The notes below the pieces were generated by a model that saw only the letters and a list, made by a program, of their open reading frames with translations, had not been told where the DNA came from and did not search any database. Position numbers and translations under genes: made by a program. This document shows positions 23,300 to 36,300 of a stretch of DNA of 64,000 nt, in pieces (position 1 is the first letter of the stretch; every line of letters begins with the position of its first letter). The DNA comes from Heterobilharzia americana (lineage: Eukaryota; Platyhelminthes; Trematoda; Strigeidida; Schistosomatidae): positions 68,577,160-68,641,159 of the forward strand of contig OX104130.1 of NCBI GenBank assembly GCA_944470555.2, in the 5' to 3' direction.

Positions 23300-24730
23300 T
23301 GAAGATTAATCTGACAAAAGGGGGGAAGGAAAAGTTGAAAAAACAAAAAAAGAACGAAGCACACCTAGACCAAGCCAATGCCAAGGTCGAGACAAAGGCT
23401 GTACATAATTCTTTTGCACACAAAGGTTAGGCTTCTGTTCACGGATAGTCAAGGTTTCTGATGTTTTTAGAAGTTGAAGACAGAGGACACATGAGATTGT
23501 TGGGTGAATTCGATAAACAGCCTTAAAATCATTACTTGGGTCGATTGGATGACTGGAACTAAGCTGATGAACTGGTAGATACACATGGATGTGACCTGTC
23601 AAGGATATTGTCTTTTATGCAAACGGATAACAATTTAAGACTGATAAAGATCAAATGAAGTTTGGCTGACAAATAAGTCCTAGTAAGTGACCTCGGAAGA
23701 CGATTTTTCAGGATATCTGATGCTATATCACCTTTTAATTCCAGATTCATGAACAAAGTCGTTTTAGAAACTGAGCTGATAACTGGCTTCGCAAATCTTT
23801 CTTGCATCTTCTTATCGATAAATCGTCTGGGATAGCCGTTTTCTGTTAGCGTCACTCTTTAAAAGTCAAGTTCAACTTGCACAAAGTCTCCGCCACAAAT
23901 ACTAAGTATTTGATAGCATAATGAGTGAATGAGGTTTCTTTTCCTCACAGTCGGAACCCATCTGTGGAAATTAGTAAGCTATCCGTTTCATGTAGGTTTC
24001 CTGTAGATGGGTCTTTTAAGTGTTCCATCGCTACTTCTGGTAATCAATACATCAAGGAAACGAATAACTGATTCCAATTCCCTCTCTATAGTGAATTCCA
24101 AAGCTTACAATTGTTAAACTGGCATAGGATGTCATCCAGATCGTTAGTTGAGTCACAAATAACGAATATTTTGCCTATATATCGCTTATAGATATCAAAA
24201 TGACTAATAATTTGGTTAAGATTAGAATTTTTTAATTCTGACGTAATACAATCTTCCATTAGAGGTCTCAGTGAGGATTCCATTGCGATCCCTTTATTTC
24301 GCTATATATGTCATCATCGAAACTAATTTGTGCACTATAATTACATCTTATCAATAGCTGTCTCAAGTAATTTGTTAGAATTCCTACTTTTATATTGTGC
24401 GAATCGATAAAATCATATATATAACAGTCCGATTCTGTGAGTGGTACAGTGATGAACAGTGAGGCAACATATAAGGAAAACAACTTTATCGGTGGTATCA
24501 ACATCCTAAGTGGTATCAATAAACTCAAATGTATCATGAATAGAACAACGGACATTTGCCTTCTGACTGGTTCCAGCATTTCAGCTAACCACTGGACGAT
24601 ACACTGATAAGGAAAACTTGAGATGTCCAAAACTAGTCAAAAGGGGTAATCATGCTTTATAAATTTTCGGCAATCCATAGAGATGCAAAATTAGCGAACC
24701 AACGGTCGGATGCATTCACATAAATTAGAA
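23300..24730 (-). mobile_element. Penelope-like element, RT and endonuclease, decayed
   Basis: Read downwards on the minus strand: LYGLPKIYK; VASLFITVPLTESDCYIYDF (RT block); MESSLRPLMEDC (family GxAMGSPLxPLLAD); DIYKRYIGKIFVICD (family YKRYVDDIxxI, with the catalytic Asp pair lost to GK); ENGYPRRFIDKK; LELKGDIASDILKNRL; and the tail of the endonuclease domain to about 23310. Multiple frameshifts and stops. The largest Penelope copy in the window. Confidence 0.78.
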
Positions 24731-26535
24731 GAAATAAAAGCACTATCCTTCATCTTAGCATGTCCAAACAACATCTGGCGTGAATGAGGATAGGACAGAC
24801 GGAGACAATAAAAGAAACTCAATTCCCGATATACTCAGAAGATACTCATTATAAAGCGAATTCAAACAGGGCTTTTACAGTTACTTATCATATATGATCA
24901 AATCATTGACATACTCCACATATTCGCTCGTTACTTACAGTCATAGCTATTTCTAGACGTCTTTACAAACCTAATCTTAGTATTCAGGAGAAGTTTGTAC
25001 AACCTCAGTCATTACATTAATCGCTGGAATAAATTAACATCCACCTTCAATTATTTTCGTCCAATGGACTAAAATATGTTAACAAAGAACTGTTTCCCCT
25101 ATTCAGCTTATATTACCTCTTTGCTTGATTTGTTATCTTCCTATTATTACACGATTCTATTAAAATGCACCCAGTTGCTGCAAGTTTTTTATTCTTCATT
25201 TCAGTTGTTATGCAATTCATGAATTAACAGCCTATGTTACTCTATACGACACTTTTATGAATCCTATGCAGTTATTGTATTCATAAATTTTCAACTTCTT
25301 TCTTTGATTATCAGCCTCATGAGCAACTTTAAATTTGCAATCGTTTTAGTTGAATAAGCCACTGCCGTTTAAAATCATAATGCTACCAAATGTAAAACCC
25401 AAGTACTGGTGTAGAGTCAATGACAAATGCCCAGTTGAAAAGACATATATTTTCACCCAAACAGTCTTTTATTGGTTCCTTTTAAGAAACCGCCTTATTT
25501 AAATGTTTAAGTTGACTTTAGGGGGATCATTGCATCTGATGTCCTAAAAGAGAGTCATTAGACTAAAACACAAAGGTATGTAAACCTTTCGGGAGTACTG
25601 AAATAAAACTGGGCTTAGTAACGCCGATTAAAAAAAGGCAAGAAAGAAATTCTTGGGAAAATTTTAGAAAACAGTTTCAGCTTGTATAACAATAAGAATG
25701 ACAGCAAAACTGAAAGATACAGATAAATCTTCCAATACGCCTCTTAGAATTTCTCACTTTTTTCTCTAATGTTATTGTGAAACATTAAACGCATTGGGGC
25801 CATACTTTTACTAAAGACAAGGCAGTACTACAACTTAACTGACTACTCATCACAAAATTAGACCTCAAAGTCCACGTTTTTGTTCTTATTGTTGAACTGT
25901 GATGGTATGGTGAACTTGCTAGTCATTGATGTGGAATCCTGATCGTCGTCCAACTTACCCTTCAAGTCCATTCGTCGTACACTTCAGAAATAGTTAATAT
26001 TCTTTTGCATAAACTGCTAACATTCTTGGAAATTATGATGAATTCAACCACATACCTCTTCAACTTTAGCCTAGTCAATTTGGTAAAATGTATCTTAGTA
26101 AACTTTTCCTTGTCATCCACCAACTAACGATCAGGTTTGTTATTTATTGACCAAAATGTCAATGACATTAAGTTACAAGTAATTAGCGCATTAAATCCCA
26201 GTGAGCTTCAAGTGAACAAATTAAAAGAGTTGTAAGTATGCCAAACATTAACTGTAAGAATATAATTCCCTAAACAGATTATTGAACAAGTTCAGCGGAT
26301 CTTAGGTTTGATACAGTTAACAGGTAGCAGATCAATAAACCAACACTACTGATCAGTAATTTCACTGGCTAGAATAAACGCATACAAAACGCCACAACAA
26401 CAGCAACAACGAAACATAGTTGAAATTATGCCGAATTTACTAACTGAACGTCATATACATTATTCTGAGACTGGCAATGCAGTTGGACGATGTAAATTTA
26501 TTCATTAGATGTTTAAAAAAGACAGAAGAGAAATG

Positions 26536-26586
26536 CTTACTGCTGAAGAGTCCCATACTAGGACGAAACAACTGTCCAGGGCTTTC
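26536..26586 (+). ncRNA. Hammerhead ribozyme, CAGCTG stem-III type, all core bases intact
   Basis: CTGAAGA (26543-26549); stem II GTCC/GGAC (26550-26553 with 26561-26564) around CATACTA; GAAA (26565-26568); short stem III ACA/TGT; C17 at 26576; stem I begins CTG (26540-26542) with CAG (26577-26579). Every conserved hammerhead nucleotide is present. Stem I is only three clean pairs, so activity is uncertain. Confidence 0.78.
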
Positions 26587-26650
26587 AAGTTTTCAATGTT
26601 TCTTCCGACTAATGTTAAACTGTAATGAATACCACCTTAATAACCAATAA
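26540..26650 (+). mobile_element. Third SINE-like family, ribozyme half
   Basis: Hammerhead at about 26536-26586 followed by TTTTCAATGTTTCTTCCGAC and GTAATGAATACCACCTTA, the 3' end shared with 16.7, 38.5, 40.0 and 55.0 kb. No tRNA-like head is seen on its 5' side, so this copy is 5'-truncated. Confidence 0.65.
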
Positions 26651-27184
26651 AATCCCCATACACCTCAAAGTGCAGAACAGAAGTCGTCGAAGTGTGCCAG
26701 CAAAATAATTATTTATACATACATATATATAATATATATATATTTCTTCAAAAATATTCATGTAGATATTTGATTATTTCTTATAAAATCAATAGTGTAT
26801 CTACACTGCTAAACACAAAATGTGAAAATAGAATAAAGCGAACAAACAAATCGGATTGATAACACTGATTATCAGTGTACCCTTGATATCTGTATACCTT
26901 CTGCATCTTCCCACAGCTGACATAACAGAAAATTTGAATAGTTTTTTATTATTTCAATTTGTAATATAATCTTTCATGCATATTGGTATGCGCGCGACAT
27001 CTTCTACTATCAAACGCGCGTGCGTAGATAGATTTAAAAACATTCTGCACTTGTATTTTTCCATCCAATAAGTGATGATCATGCTTTGTTAAATATTCAA
27101 GAGGGAAATAAGGCGAGACATAAAGTATTTGTTTTGTTGTTTCTTTTTTTCTAATATAAATAATGATATTTAAGGAACTCTACT

Positions 27185-27372
27185 TTAAAAAATCATATGG
27201 CGTCTACGATTCAATTCAAAAATAATCCGTATACAATCCTTCATGATCCATTTCATTTCATCAATGTCCAATGCACACGTCACATGGAAATACAGACGGG
27301 AACCTTTGATCTTTGCGTTATTGCGTAACTCCATCAAGTGAGATTTTATCTCTTTAATGAATAAGTTCCAGT
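27185..27372 (-). CDS. G-alpha-like gene, last exon with G5 (TCAxD) motif and C-terminus
   Basis: 188 nt exon, acceptor TTTCTCCGCTAG, stop TAA at 27187-27185. The G carried from the previous exon plus AC gives Asp, then WNLFIKEIKSHL (family: the xxAAxFIxxxF helix), SRLYFHVTCALDIDEMKWIM (family: xxYxHFTCAxDTENxxxVF), and an alpha-5 helix KDCIRIIFELNRRRHMIF at the stop. The C-terminal tail, the main receptor-contact element in G-alpha proteins, does not match the usual Gs, Gi, Gq or G12 tails. Confidence 0.9.
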
Positions 27373-30300
27373 CTAGCGGAGAAAGAGAGACAGAGAACGG
27401 TAATTTCTTCTTAAAAGAAAGGAAAAGGATTTCCAGTTTTCGAATTTATTAATATGATAAATAGAATTAGTTTTCTCAACAATTAGTTCTCCTTGAAGTT
27501 ATACTCAAAGCCAAAAACAAATAATAGGACTTATACAAAGTGGGATTTTTTCGCCTCATCTGATTCTATAAAAAGTGCAGCATCTATCGATAAAATGAAC
27601 TTAGGATTGTGAGAGACCCAGATAATTAGTAGTCTGATATTTCTAATGTTCTGATTACTTAACTAAATGTCTAGTTTCACTTGAGAATTCGTTAACTTCC
27701 TAAAACGTGAAGTTACGTAGCTAAGAGAAAAGTAAGGGGTAAACACATTGGAAGCAAGAGAAACGAAGAGTTAAGACACATCAGTTCTTCACATACGCTT
27801 GGACACAAAGAGCTCATTTTAAAGAATGCTTATACACATTATACTATGGTGTAGTAACGTTATACATACACTGTGAAGTAATGTAGACAGGACATTTGCC
27901 ATTTGCCTGAGAATGACACGTATTTGTTCGTAAACCATTCCAGATATGCGTAGATTAACTTCTCGATGTACATGTGAATATGCGGAAACGTCTTTCTGTG
28001 CGATATTCTGCTCTGCGAATCGACCACAAACACTCCTAGTAGTTCAAGGTTTTTTGTATAACACTTAAGTTTTTGCTGAGAAATGCATAAGTAATTTGAT
28101 ACATTAGTGGCTTGTAGACAAGCGATTGAAAAATAATAAATCATGCTGATCATGTTGTCTTAAGCCTTTTATTTGACACAATTGCTGAAAAGATGCTTCA
28201 ATGTTTGGAAGTTATGTCGACAACTTTCAACCGTATTATGTGCCTTGTAATCGTAGTCGCTATTCTATGCAACATTTCAAATGCCAGTACTCTTTCTAAG
28301 AGTGACCTTAAAGGCTACCTAACAATCACTTAGATATACAATCGCAATTCTGCATTTTATGAAAAACTACCTTTCCAGCCGAAATAAAGAAGCCCAACTG
28401 CTAGGGTGGCCATTATAAGGAGTGAATTTAAAGGCCACCGCAACAACTGCTGAAACGACCAATTACCTTTCTATGCTTTAAGAACAAATACCATCCCAAC
28501 CGAAATTCTGAAAGCTGATCGGTTGTTTCAGCACTTTCTAGGGTAGCCTTTAAGGCTACTCCTTTTTAATGATACTCGGATTCAAATGATCTTCATTAGT
28601 GCTGACTTATGGAACACTAACTATACCGCAGTCGACCCGTGTCTAACAAGTAATGCAAATAATGTGCGCTGAAGAAATGAATGAGTGAGACATACATTCC
28701 TACTCAGTTAAGTTCGTATACTAAGCAGTCAATACCATTACTACAATCCTTTTATTTACCTTTAAACCAACTGATAGCTCCCGGGAATGGATTGATTTCG
28801 AGGTCATTTTCATCAAGAATTAAAATCAATTACAGTAGAGCACTGGACAAGTGATTCTTTCAAGTTGGAGACTCCTCAGCAGTGCTGACGTACAACACCA
28901 CCTCTAAGGATCGATATCAAGTCTTTTGAGTTACCACTTAGTCACTCAGTTTTGATCCAGCGGAAGACTTTTTCCTATGTCAGTCAGTTTGCAATACCGT
29001 GCCACGATCACTTGATGTCATCGATTGGCAGTCATGCTCACTCGCGGCTCTTCTGATCGTACAGACCATCGAAACTTCAATATATCAATCTCAAAAAGTT
29101 ACTGATAATTATTGGGCAGTAGTTCAACTGACGCTTTGTGGGGATACATTGGTTTCCTGCTTGGTTTTGAAGTAGCTGTTATCATGGATTGACATCACTT
29201 CGCAAACTACCTTAACAATCTGCCTTCCTATGATTGCCTGAGTGAGTGGTTCATTCATCTGACTGAGCTTTGGAAATAAGAAAAATATGAAAATAACAAT
29301 CACAAGTATTCTTTGATGTTATAGCTTGTGAATTTTCGTCGTTTCGTCCTGGGCTTGAGTTTTGGTTGGAACAATACTCACCAGAAGGCAGGTACATCCA
29401 GCTGCGGAGTCTCAAATAGGACAAAATGTGCATCCAGGATCCCAATGACAGTCCCTATCCAACAATAGTATCAAATCCCAACTATTATTATTCTCACTCA
29501 GTTATAACTTTGTAAGGTTGAAATATTCAAAATACCACAGCAGTGATTACACCAAAGACTTTAAGAGTCTAAGTATACCAAAACGGCACCCGTGATATTT
29601 AGGATAGAAAATACTATCCTTGCAGCCAAAACAAATACACTTAATCGATTAATTCAGTAATAGTTGGTTCGATGACCTCTAAGGTTATCCCAGTAGTTAC
29701 TAATTATGAATAGCAGCGTACAACCTTATTCCGAAAAATACCAATACCGTGAAAACGTTATTAATGCTAATAAAGTTGATTTAATAGCAAAGAGCAGTCA
29801 TGCGAAACATTTTGTCTCTTTAGTCAAAACACTTCTAAGTAGTTCACAAGTAGGTAATATGAAGCATAGTCATAAATTTCTACCATTTTGTTTATTACGT
29901 TGCCTTGGTGATACAAATCTCTAAACTACTGTTTGCAAACCAATCTGTGTTAACCTTATTTTTCTTTCAACTATTCCTGGTCTACATTTAGTGATAAAAA
30001 ATAATGCACTTACGACCTCCAAAAACCTTTTAAATGTAACTCTGTTGTTTTAGAAAGGTATAGTCTTAGTGTTAAGATGCTGCGGAATGACTTACGTGCA
30101 TGTGTGTGTATGTGTTAGCGCGCGTGTTTGTCTTAACTGTTGCACAGGCTACATAAGGCAGTTTCACTTCTTCAACTTCAGGGTGTATATACAGTGCGAG
30201 TATCAGAGTTGTTTAATGTCTAAGTAGCGTAAATTATTAATCGACTCATTAACTTTTGATTTTTAGTTTATGAACGTGTTTACATATGCATATTTATGAG

Positions 30301-33300
30301 TAGTATATTCTGTGAATATTTTTAACAGATTTGCCTTATTCCATGTTTGGTGTGAGTCGTAAATATCTTTTGCTACATGTGTAATCAGTCTGCCTGCACT
30401 TGAGAACTGGAATGTATAGAGGATTTTACACCCAGCTGCACTTGTGCACACACACATATACTCTCTCTTTCTGTCACACACACACACACACACACTTATG
30501 ACATTAATTATCCCCTGGAGAGAGAGAGATCAGTTTGCTAATTATTTATGCATTTCTCCAAGACAGAATCATGCAGTTATAGGAAGATTTCGGTGCCATT
30601 ACGAATGACGTTAGCGATACCGAATAAAAGCTGACTAGTACCCATCCCTATCCAAATCTAGTCCTATGAGCCATCGAACTATTTAGCCTTGAAATGATCG
30701 ATAGGGTTAAATCACAACCCTGATGGCCTAATTGCACACATTGTTATGCATACAACTTACGTCATATCCTTCCTTATGTTACAACCACTTCTGTCCGGAA
30801 AGCTTATCGGAAGACGCAATCATGACACATAAAGTCTTTAAGACCATTAGAGCTCTTTCCTTGGTATGCAGTACTCCGGTTTCATCGATTCCATTCTGTC
30901 GGTTACTGTTTAACATGAATAACGTCCACTGAAGACCAATGAATATTTCCTGCCTGGTAACCAGATGATCAAACAAGTAGGAATAGTACAGAATGGTTTT
31001 GAAATTCAGAGGTTCATTTTCTTTTACTTTATATTTAGCTAGTTAATGACACTTTTGCATCAGAGATCACAAGTTATGATCTAGGCTGCGAAGTGGTTTG
31101 CAAGCGTCATTTCTGAATATCTCATTTATATCCACAAGTTACTTTAGTTTAGATTTGTTTCTAAAATAGGTGTTGAGCATTCCTTTAGATATTTGCATGC
31201 ACATGAATTGTCTGATGTATATGACTAAATGGAAATAAATCTGTAATATAAATAAAGCCTTTGCTATGAGTGGTTAATAGATTAAGAAGGATGTGAGTGT
31301 ATGTGTGTGTACGTCAGAAACAAACGATTTGATTAAACAGTCAGAACTACTGTAAAGGGCACTTTATTAACTCATAAAATAACCGGTCAGGTTTCATCGT
31401 TCTATAAAAGAAAAAAACTCTTTCCTACTGTAATAAAAAACTAACTGGTCATATAACTTGTTGTTAGGGTGACCTTTAAAGTTACTCAGTACTCTAAACT
31501 TATATTTAGTCAAGTCACCAGGTGTTTGCCATGAGTTTAGTACCTGTCAAATGTAAGATGATGCTCCAGGATTTGTCTGCCACAAGTAATCTCGGTTTAA
31601 TGATAGAAAGTGAACTGGTTGAATATGTTGACTCATTCACCTGCCTGGGAGATTGCATCAGCCTGAATGAGTTGGTTACTGAAGAAGTCTCAGCTTGGAT
31701 ACAGAAGACCCACTTGTCATTTGCCAAAGTGCATCGTTTGTTGCACCGGTCGTTGGGATTTCCGACTATGTATCAATCGGTGAGTATACTGCACTGCAGT
31801 CTGTTCTGTCTTGTTATACGGCCGTGAGACACGCCCGCTAAAAGTAGAAGACATGAAGCAGTTACAGGGTTTTCATCACAGGTGTCTTCATGTCCATGCT
31901 CACGTTTGTTAAAACCACCATGTGAGCAATGCTAAAGTATTAGACAGGAAAGGCAAGTCGATTTATGAAGTTGTGAGGCTTTGATGTGTTCGGCGCATGC
32001 TAAGCCAATACGTTTCTCGACATGCCACGTAAAAAAAGTTGAATTAGGTTGGAAGAGGGTTCACGGTGGTTAGACCAAGACGTGGTGCCAGTCGCTGAAG
32101 TTTCATACTGTTGGTCTGAGTCATTTGGAGAGCCATAGACTGAATGGTTTGGGTCCCCATGACGATAGGAATCTGTAGTTAGGGCATCTTGGTGACATGC
32201 CTTAAAACCGGTCACAATGGCTAGGATGCATTCACTGCCTGACATCTGCTAAAGCTTGAATATTCACACTGACCTTTATCTTCAGATTTTTTATTCTCTC
32301 ACACTATCTACATACCTGTTCTTTTTGTACTACTATGAAGTGTGGCAACTTAAGCCGATGCAGTTGTGTGTGAGCTTCACCATAGGAACTACTGAAATAA
32401 CAATTACTTCAGTTGCTGTCTAGATGGCCTTTAGAGTCACTTCTCGCCATCTTCCTAGGATATTGCCATCAATGTGTAATGATCACAAGAAGAGAATGTT
32501 TATACGCCTTAAGTGAATAACATTCAAAAATAAATATGAGTCACTACAGTCGAGATTATGTGAGTTTTAATTAGTTCAATGTAACTATTGTTAGAATAAA
32601 TAAAAAACATTTTTACATCATTTTCAAAAATTAATGAAGAGATAATGTTACATTAAAGATGAAGGGAATGAAATATCATTAAAAACTGAAAAAAATAATA
32701 CTTTTCATGAACTCTCCTTCATATTCAGATATATGCCTCTATAAATCATGTTCTGCTATCCTGAATTCTAACTGTAAGCTGTTTTAGCGTTAAGATACTG
32801 TAATGAGTTTACGTGAAATCTATAACAGCTTCAAATAAAAATAAAGGTAAGAAAACGTTGTATATGGAAATCGGATATTGTGCAGCATTTTTCTACTTTC
32901 TTTAAAACTGGTTACATAACTCTTTAGTTAATGTAACACAATGTGTATTGAATTAATGATCCGAAATATAATGCATTAACTATGTTTTTCAAACCTTCAA
33001 AACTGAAATTTAGTTCAGTGATGTTCAAAGGAAATCCAGTCCACTCAGTGTCATCAAGTAATGGTCAGAATCGAATTAGTGGTTTGTGATTTGGCTGATT
33101 CCAAAGTTTTGTCACGTAATGAAAATCATTTGGAGAGTTATTGAAAACCTGACAGCCTAGTTGTTAATAGTAATAATAATGTATAGATTATTCACATACG
33201 ATTAACTTACCTGGAGAATTTTCACCATCTTTATTGACAGAATCCATATCAGTATCATGATTAGGTGTATTATTGGTTTGTGAAATGATGGATTTTAGGA

Positions 33301-36300
33301 TGTCGATTTTATTCAGAAAAACAATGATATCCTTTCTCGTTAAATCGGAGGAATTTACAATATCTTCAAATAACTTAAATGTTTGATGAGCAGAAATCTG
33401 AAATTATTTAACAACATGTGTAAAAGCTTAGAAAAAAATACTGGAAATTTGTTCTTCTAAGTGATACATGGTTTCGTAGGGCTATAAAATGATAGTGTCT
33501 AATGGTCTGGTGAAACGTTCACAAGTCATTTCAGCACATAATCTTAAGTACTCTTGGTATTATCATATAGTTCACTTGTCGGCTAACAGTGAGATCTAGG
33601 ACGCGCATCTCATCCTATTTAGGAATAGTCAGCTGCATATACTTGGACCTAAACGAGTGATGTTTTGTTCACTGTGACTCGGACCCAGTGCCCATTACTT
33701 CAAACGCCAGAGTTGTCCCTTTGGTCACTGGGATACGAGAACTACCTCTTGTGCGACAAATTTCAGTTGTCGTTTGTTGATACTTGTAATTCCCAGCTTC
33801 TATACTAGGCTGAATTACTCGACCTGTGCTAGGAGATAGAAAGTATCAACGCATCGACGTAGGAGCTTATCTGCCGACAGAGGTCGAGCGGTTCGACCCA
33901 GCATGGAAACCGGAAGTTACAGGTAACAGTAAAGAACACTTAGAATCAGTTTGCTAGACCACAAGTCTCTTTAAAAAGAAGTATAGCCTATCGGATAAAA
34001 CTTTTATGTTTGCAGTGGCGGATACGAGGTTCGTATCTCAGTAGGAACAATATCACTCACTTGGAGACAGATATATCCAGTTCACAGGCCCCAAAGAGGA
34101 CGAGCCACGCGTCCTAGACTCTTCTGCAAGTCAGAACCAAGTCAACTGTATCCCTGGTATGACAACCTTAAAAACATGAAATCTACTTTGTTAGCTTTCC
34201 AGGACAGCTGTGATACGAATGAAGCAACTCTATAAGGTTAAGTCACTCCGATTAAACCATTGGCAAGCTGATCTGATCTTGAAGGTATAAAGTGGTAAAA
34301 AGTCTTGGTTTTTTATCTTCTATGTTTGGTTTGTAGCCATTTTTGACTGATATGAGAGGTTATAGCAACCATCTTGGTTGTTTAGTTGTATGTGCCAACA
34401 TAGTAATCCAATCATTGTTTTTATCCTGATGGAGGAAAAAGGAAAATCTGTCACCTTAAATATCCGTCCAAGGTTTAAGGTAACCTCAATAAAGAGTTCA
34501 CCGAAAGGCATGTGAGCAGGAATGTTAAGTAAGTTTTTCAACTGCGAAAATGACTTAGAAAGACATCCCTTTGTCTATACATTGTAGTACGTTTGCATGA
34601 AAGACGATAATTAACTCATAGCATCGTTGCGTGGAGCTTTGAGGCTGTTTCCGATCACTGATCTCGGTTCATCGTTTTATACATTTAGTGTTCATTGACA
34701 AGCCTTAACTGTCTGGTCGATTAATTTCAAATACACTAGGAAATGAAGCCTACCTATGGAACAAAGGAACTTAGTTCTTCCTGCAGTTTCATATCGGATT
34801 TGTGTACCTGATATTAAGCCACGGTGATACAGTACTATTCAAGCGATGACTGACTCACCTGCTCAACAACGCATATAAATGTGTACTGCAAAATTCTCAC
34901 CTATAATTTAGAAAGCATTCTGGAGTACTAAGGTCACAGAGTACGCCAACTGGTTCTCTATGTCAAAAAGTCACAAGTGATATTCAGGATTTGAAAGAAG
35001 ACAGTGAGAGGAAACGACCATCAGGGTGACTCTAAAGATCACTCTAGCAACCACTGAGATATACAACCAGGTGTCTTTTTGGCTGGAAAACTAGTTGTCT
35101 GGTAAAAAAAAATAGACAGACGTAATAAGTTATTTCAGTAGTTCCAGCAGTGGCCTATAGTTTCATCAAACTTAAACAAACTAAAAATATTCCTTGGTTT
35201 CAGACGATCGGTAGGAAGCTGTGAATTTAGGTTTTGTCACGCACCATTTAGGCATTTCTCCAGAGATCTGATGTCACTCGACAAACTTGAACCCAGGGCT
35301 GCAGTTAGAATGAAAACATATGATATTTTCAGTATCTACTATAGTTCTTTTAGACTTCATCACCAAAGTTTAACCTGATAGAATTGAATAAATTGAGTAT
35401 TGGGTAAATGGTTCATAAAGAAGACACGTTTTTTAAGTTAACAAAAAGCAATTCAGTGAAAAATAGTTTCTTTTCTACGAATCATTTCTACACGTGATAC
35501 ATACGAATTTATAGTTACAACGAAAATATATGTCTATCAATGGTTAATGGGTCAACATAAGGTAACTACGACCGGTAGGTCATCAGAAATTGTTAATAGG
35601 ATTACAAAGTAATCACTGAAGATCTGTTTTAGTCTGCATTATTAACTGTTGCTTTCTTAAATAACCAGAATTTTCTGGTTCAGTAATTCCTCTTCGTTTA
35701 ATTATCTTGACATGAATAATTCGTCGTATAACGGGACTGAGAAATCGTCACCTGAAATTCTTCACTCGGTTACTGATAAGATTAGTAATTAAAGTACACC
35801 TAATTCATTCAACATCATTAACGATATAAGAGACGTCAAACTGTGTGGAAAGCGTATGTTGTCTTTGGACATCAAATGGGTCTTTACACACGTCTCTGTG
35901 ACAGGAACAGTCTGCTTTCTATGGGATTATATTGAGATCAACGAATTTAAAATTGAACATATTAAACATTTCCGAAAGAAACTGAAACTTCGCCTAGGTA
36001 ACTAGTTCACTATTTACTACACGCTCCTAAGACTGGATAAAGAGGGAAGATCGGACAAAGAGCTAGCAACAATAACCCGGAAAAGCAGTCCAATCGCTAA
36101 AGAAACTTCAAAGCACAAACAAAATATAAAAAATAAAATAAACTTATTCCTCAATGGAATCGGAAAGATGAAATGAAGCTGGTTTGTGGAAGCCTTAGAG
36201 AAGCCAATTGGCCGATGTGTTTTCTCTCTCGATGAAAGCAAAAGTAAGCATAGGGATATGAAATGTCCGCACTACGTTTGGACCTAGTAAGGCTGCCCAG

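Larger units (their letters stand above)
24740..27180. other. 3' flank of the G-alpha-like gene, no other gene seen
   Basis: AT-rich, a single third-family SINE (26.5 kb) and (TA)n near 26720-26745. On the minus strand it should contain the 3' UTR of the G-alpha-like gene; AATAAA at 26950-26945 is a candidate poly(A) signal about 235 nt past the stop. Confidence 0.5.

Noticed and set aside
29706..29924. 72-codon plus-strand ORF (MNSSVQPYSEKY...)
   Set aside because: No domain, no splice context; lies inside an intron of the G-alpha-like gene next to a MITE-like repeat.
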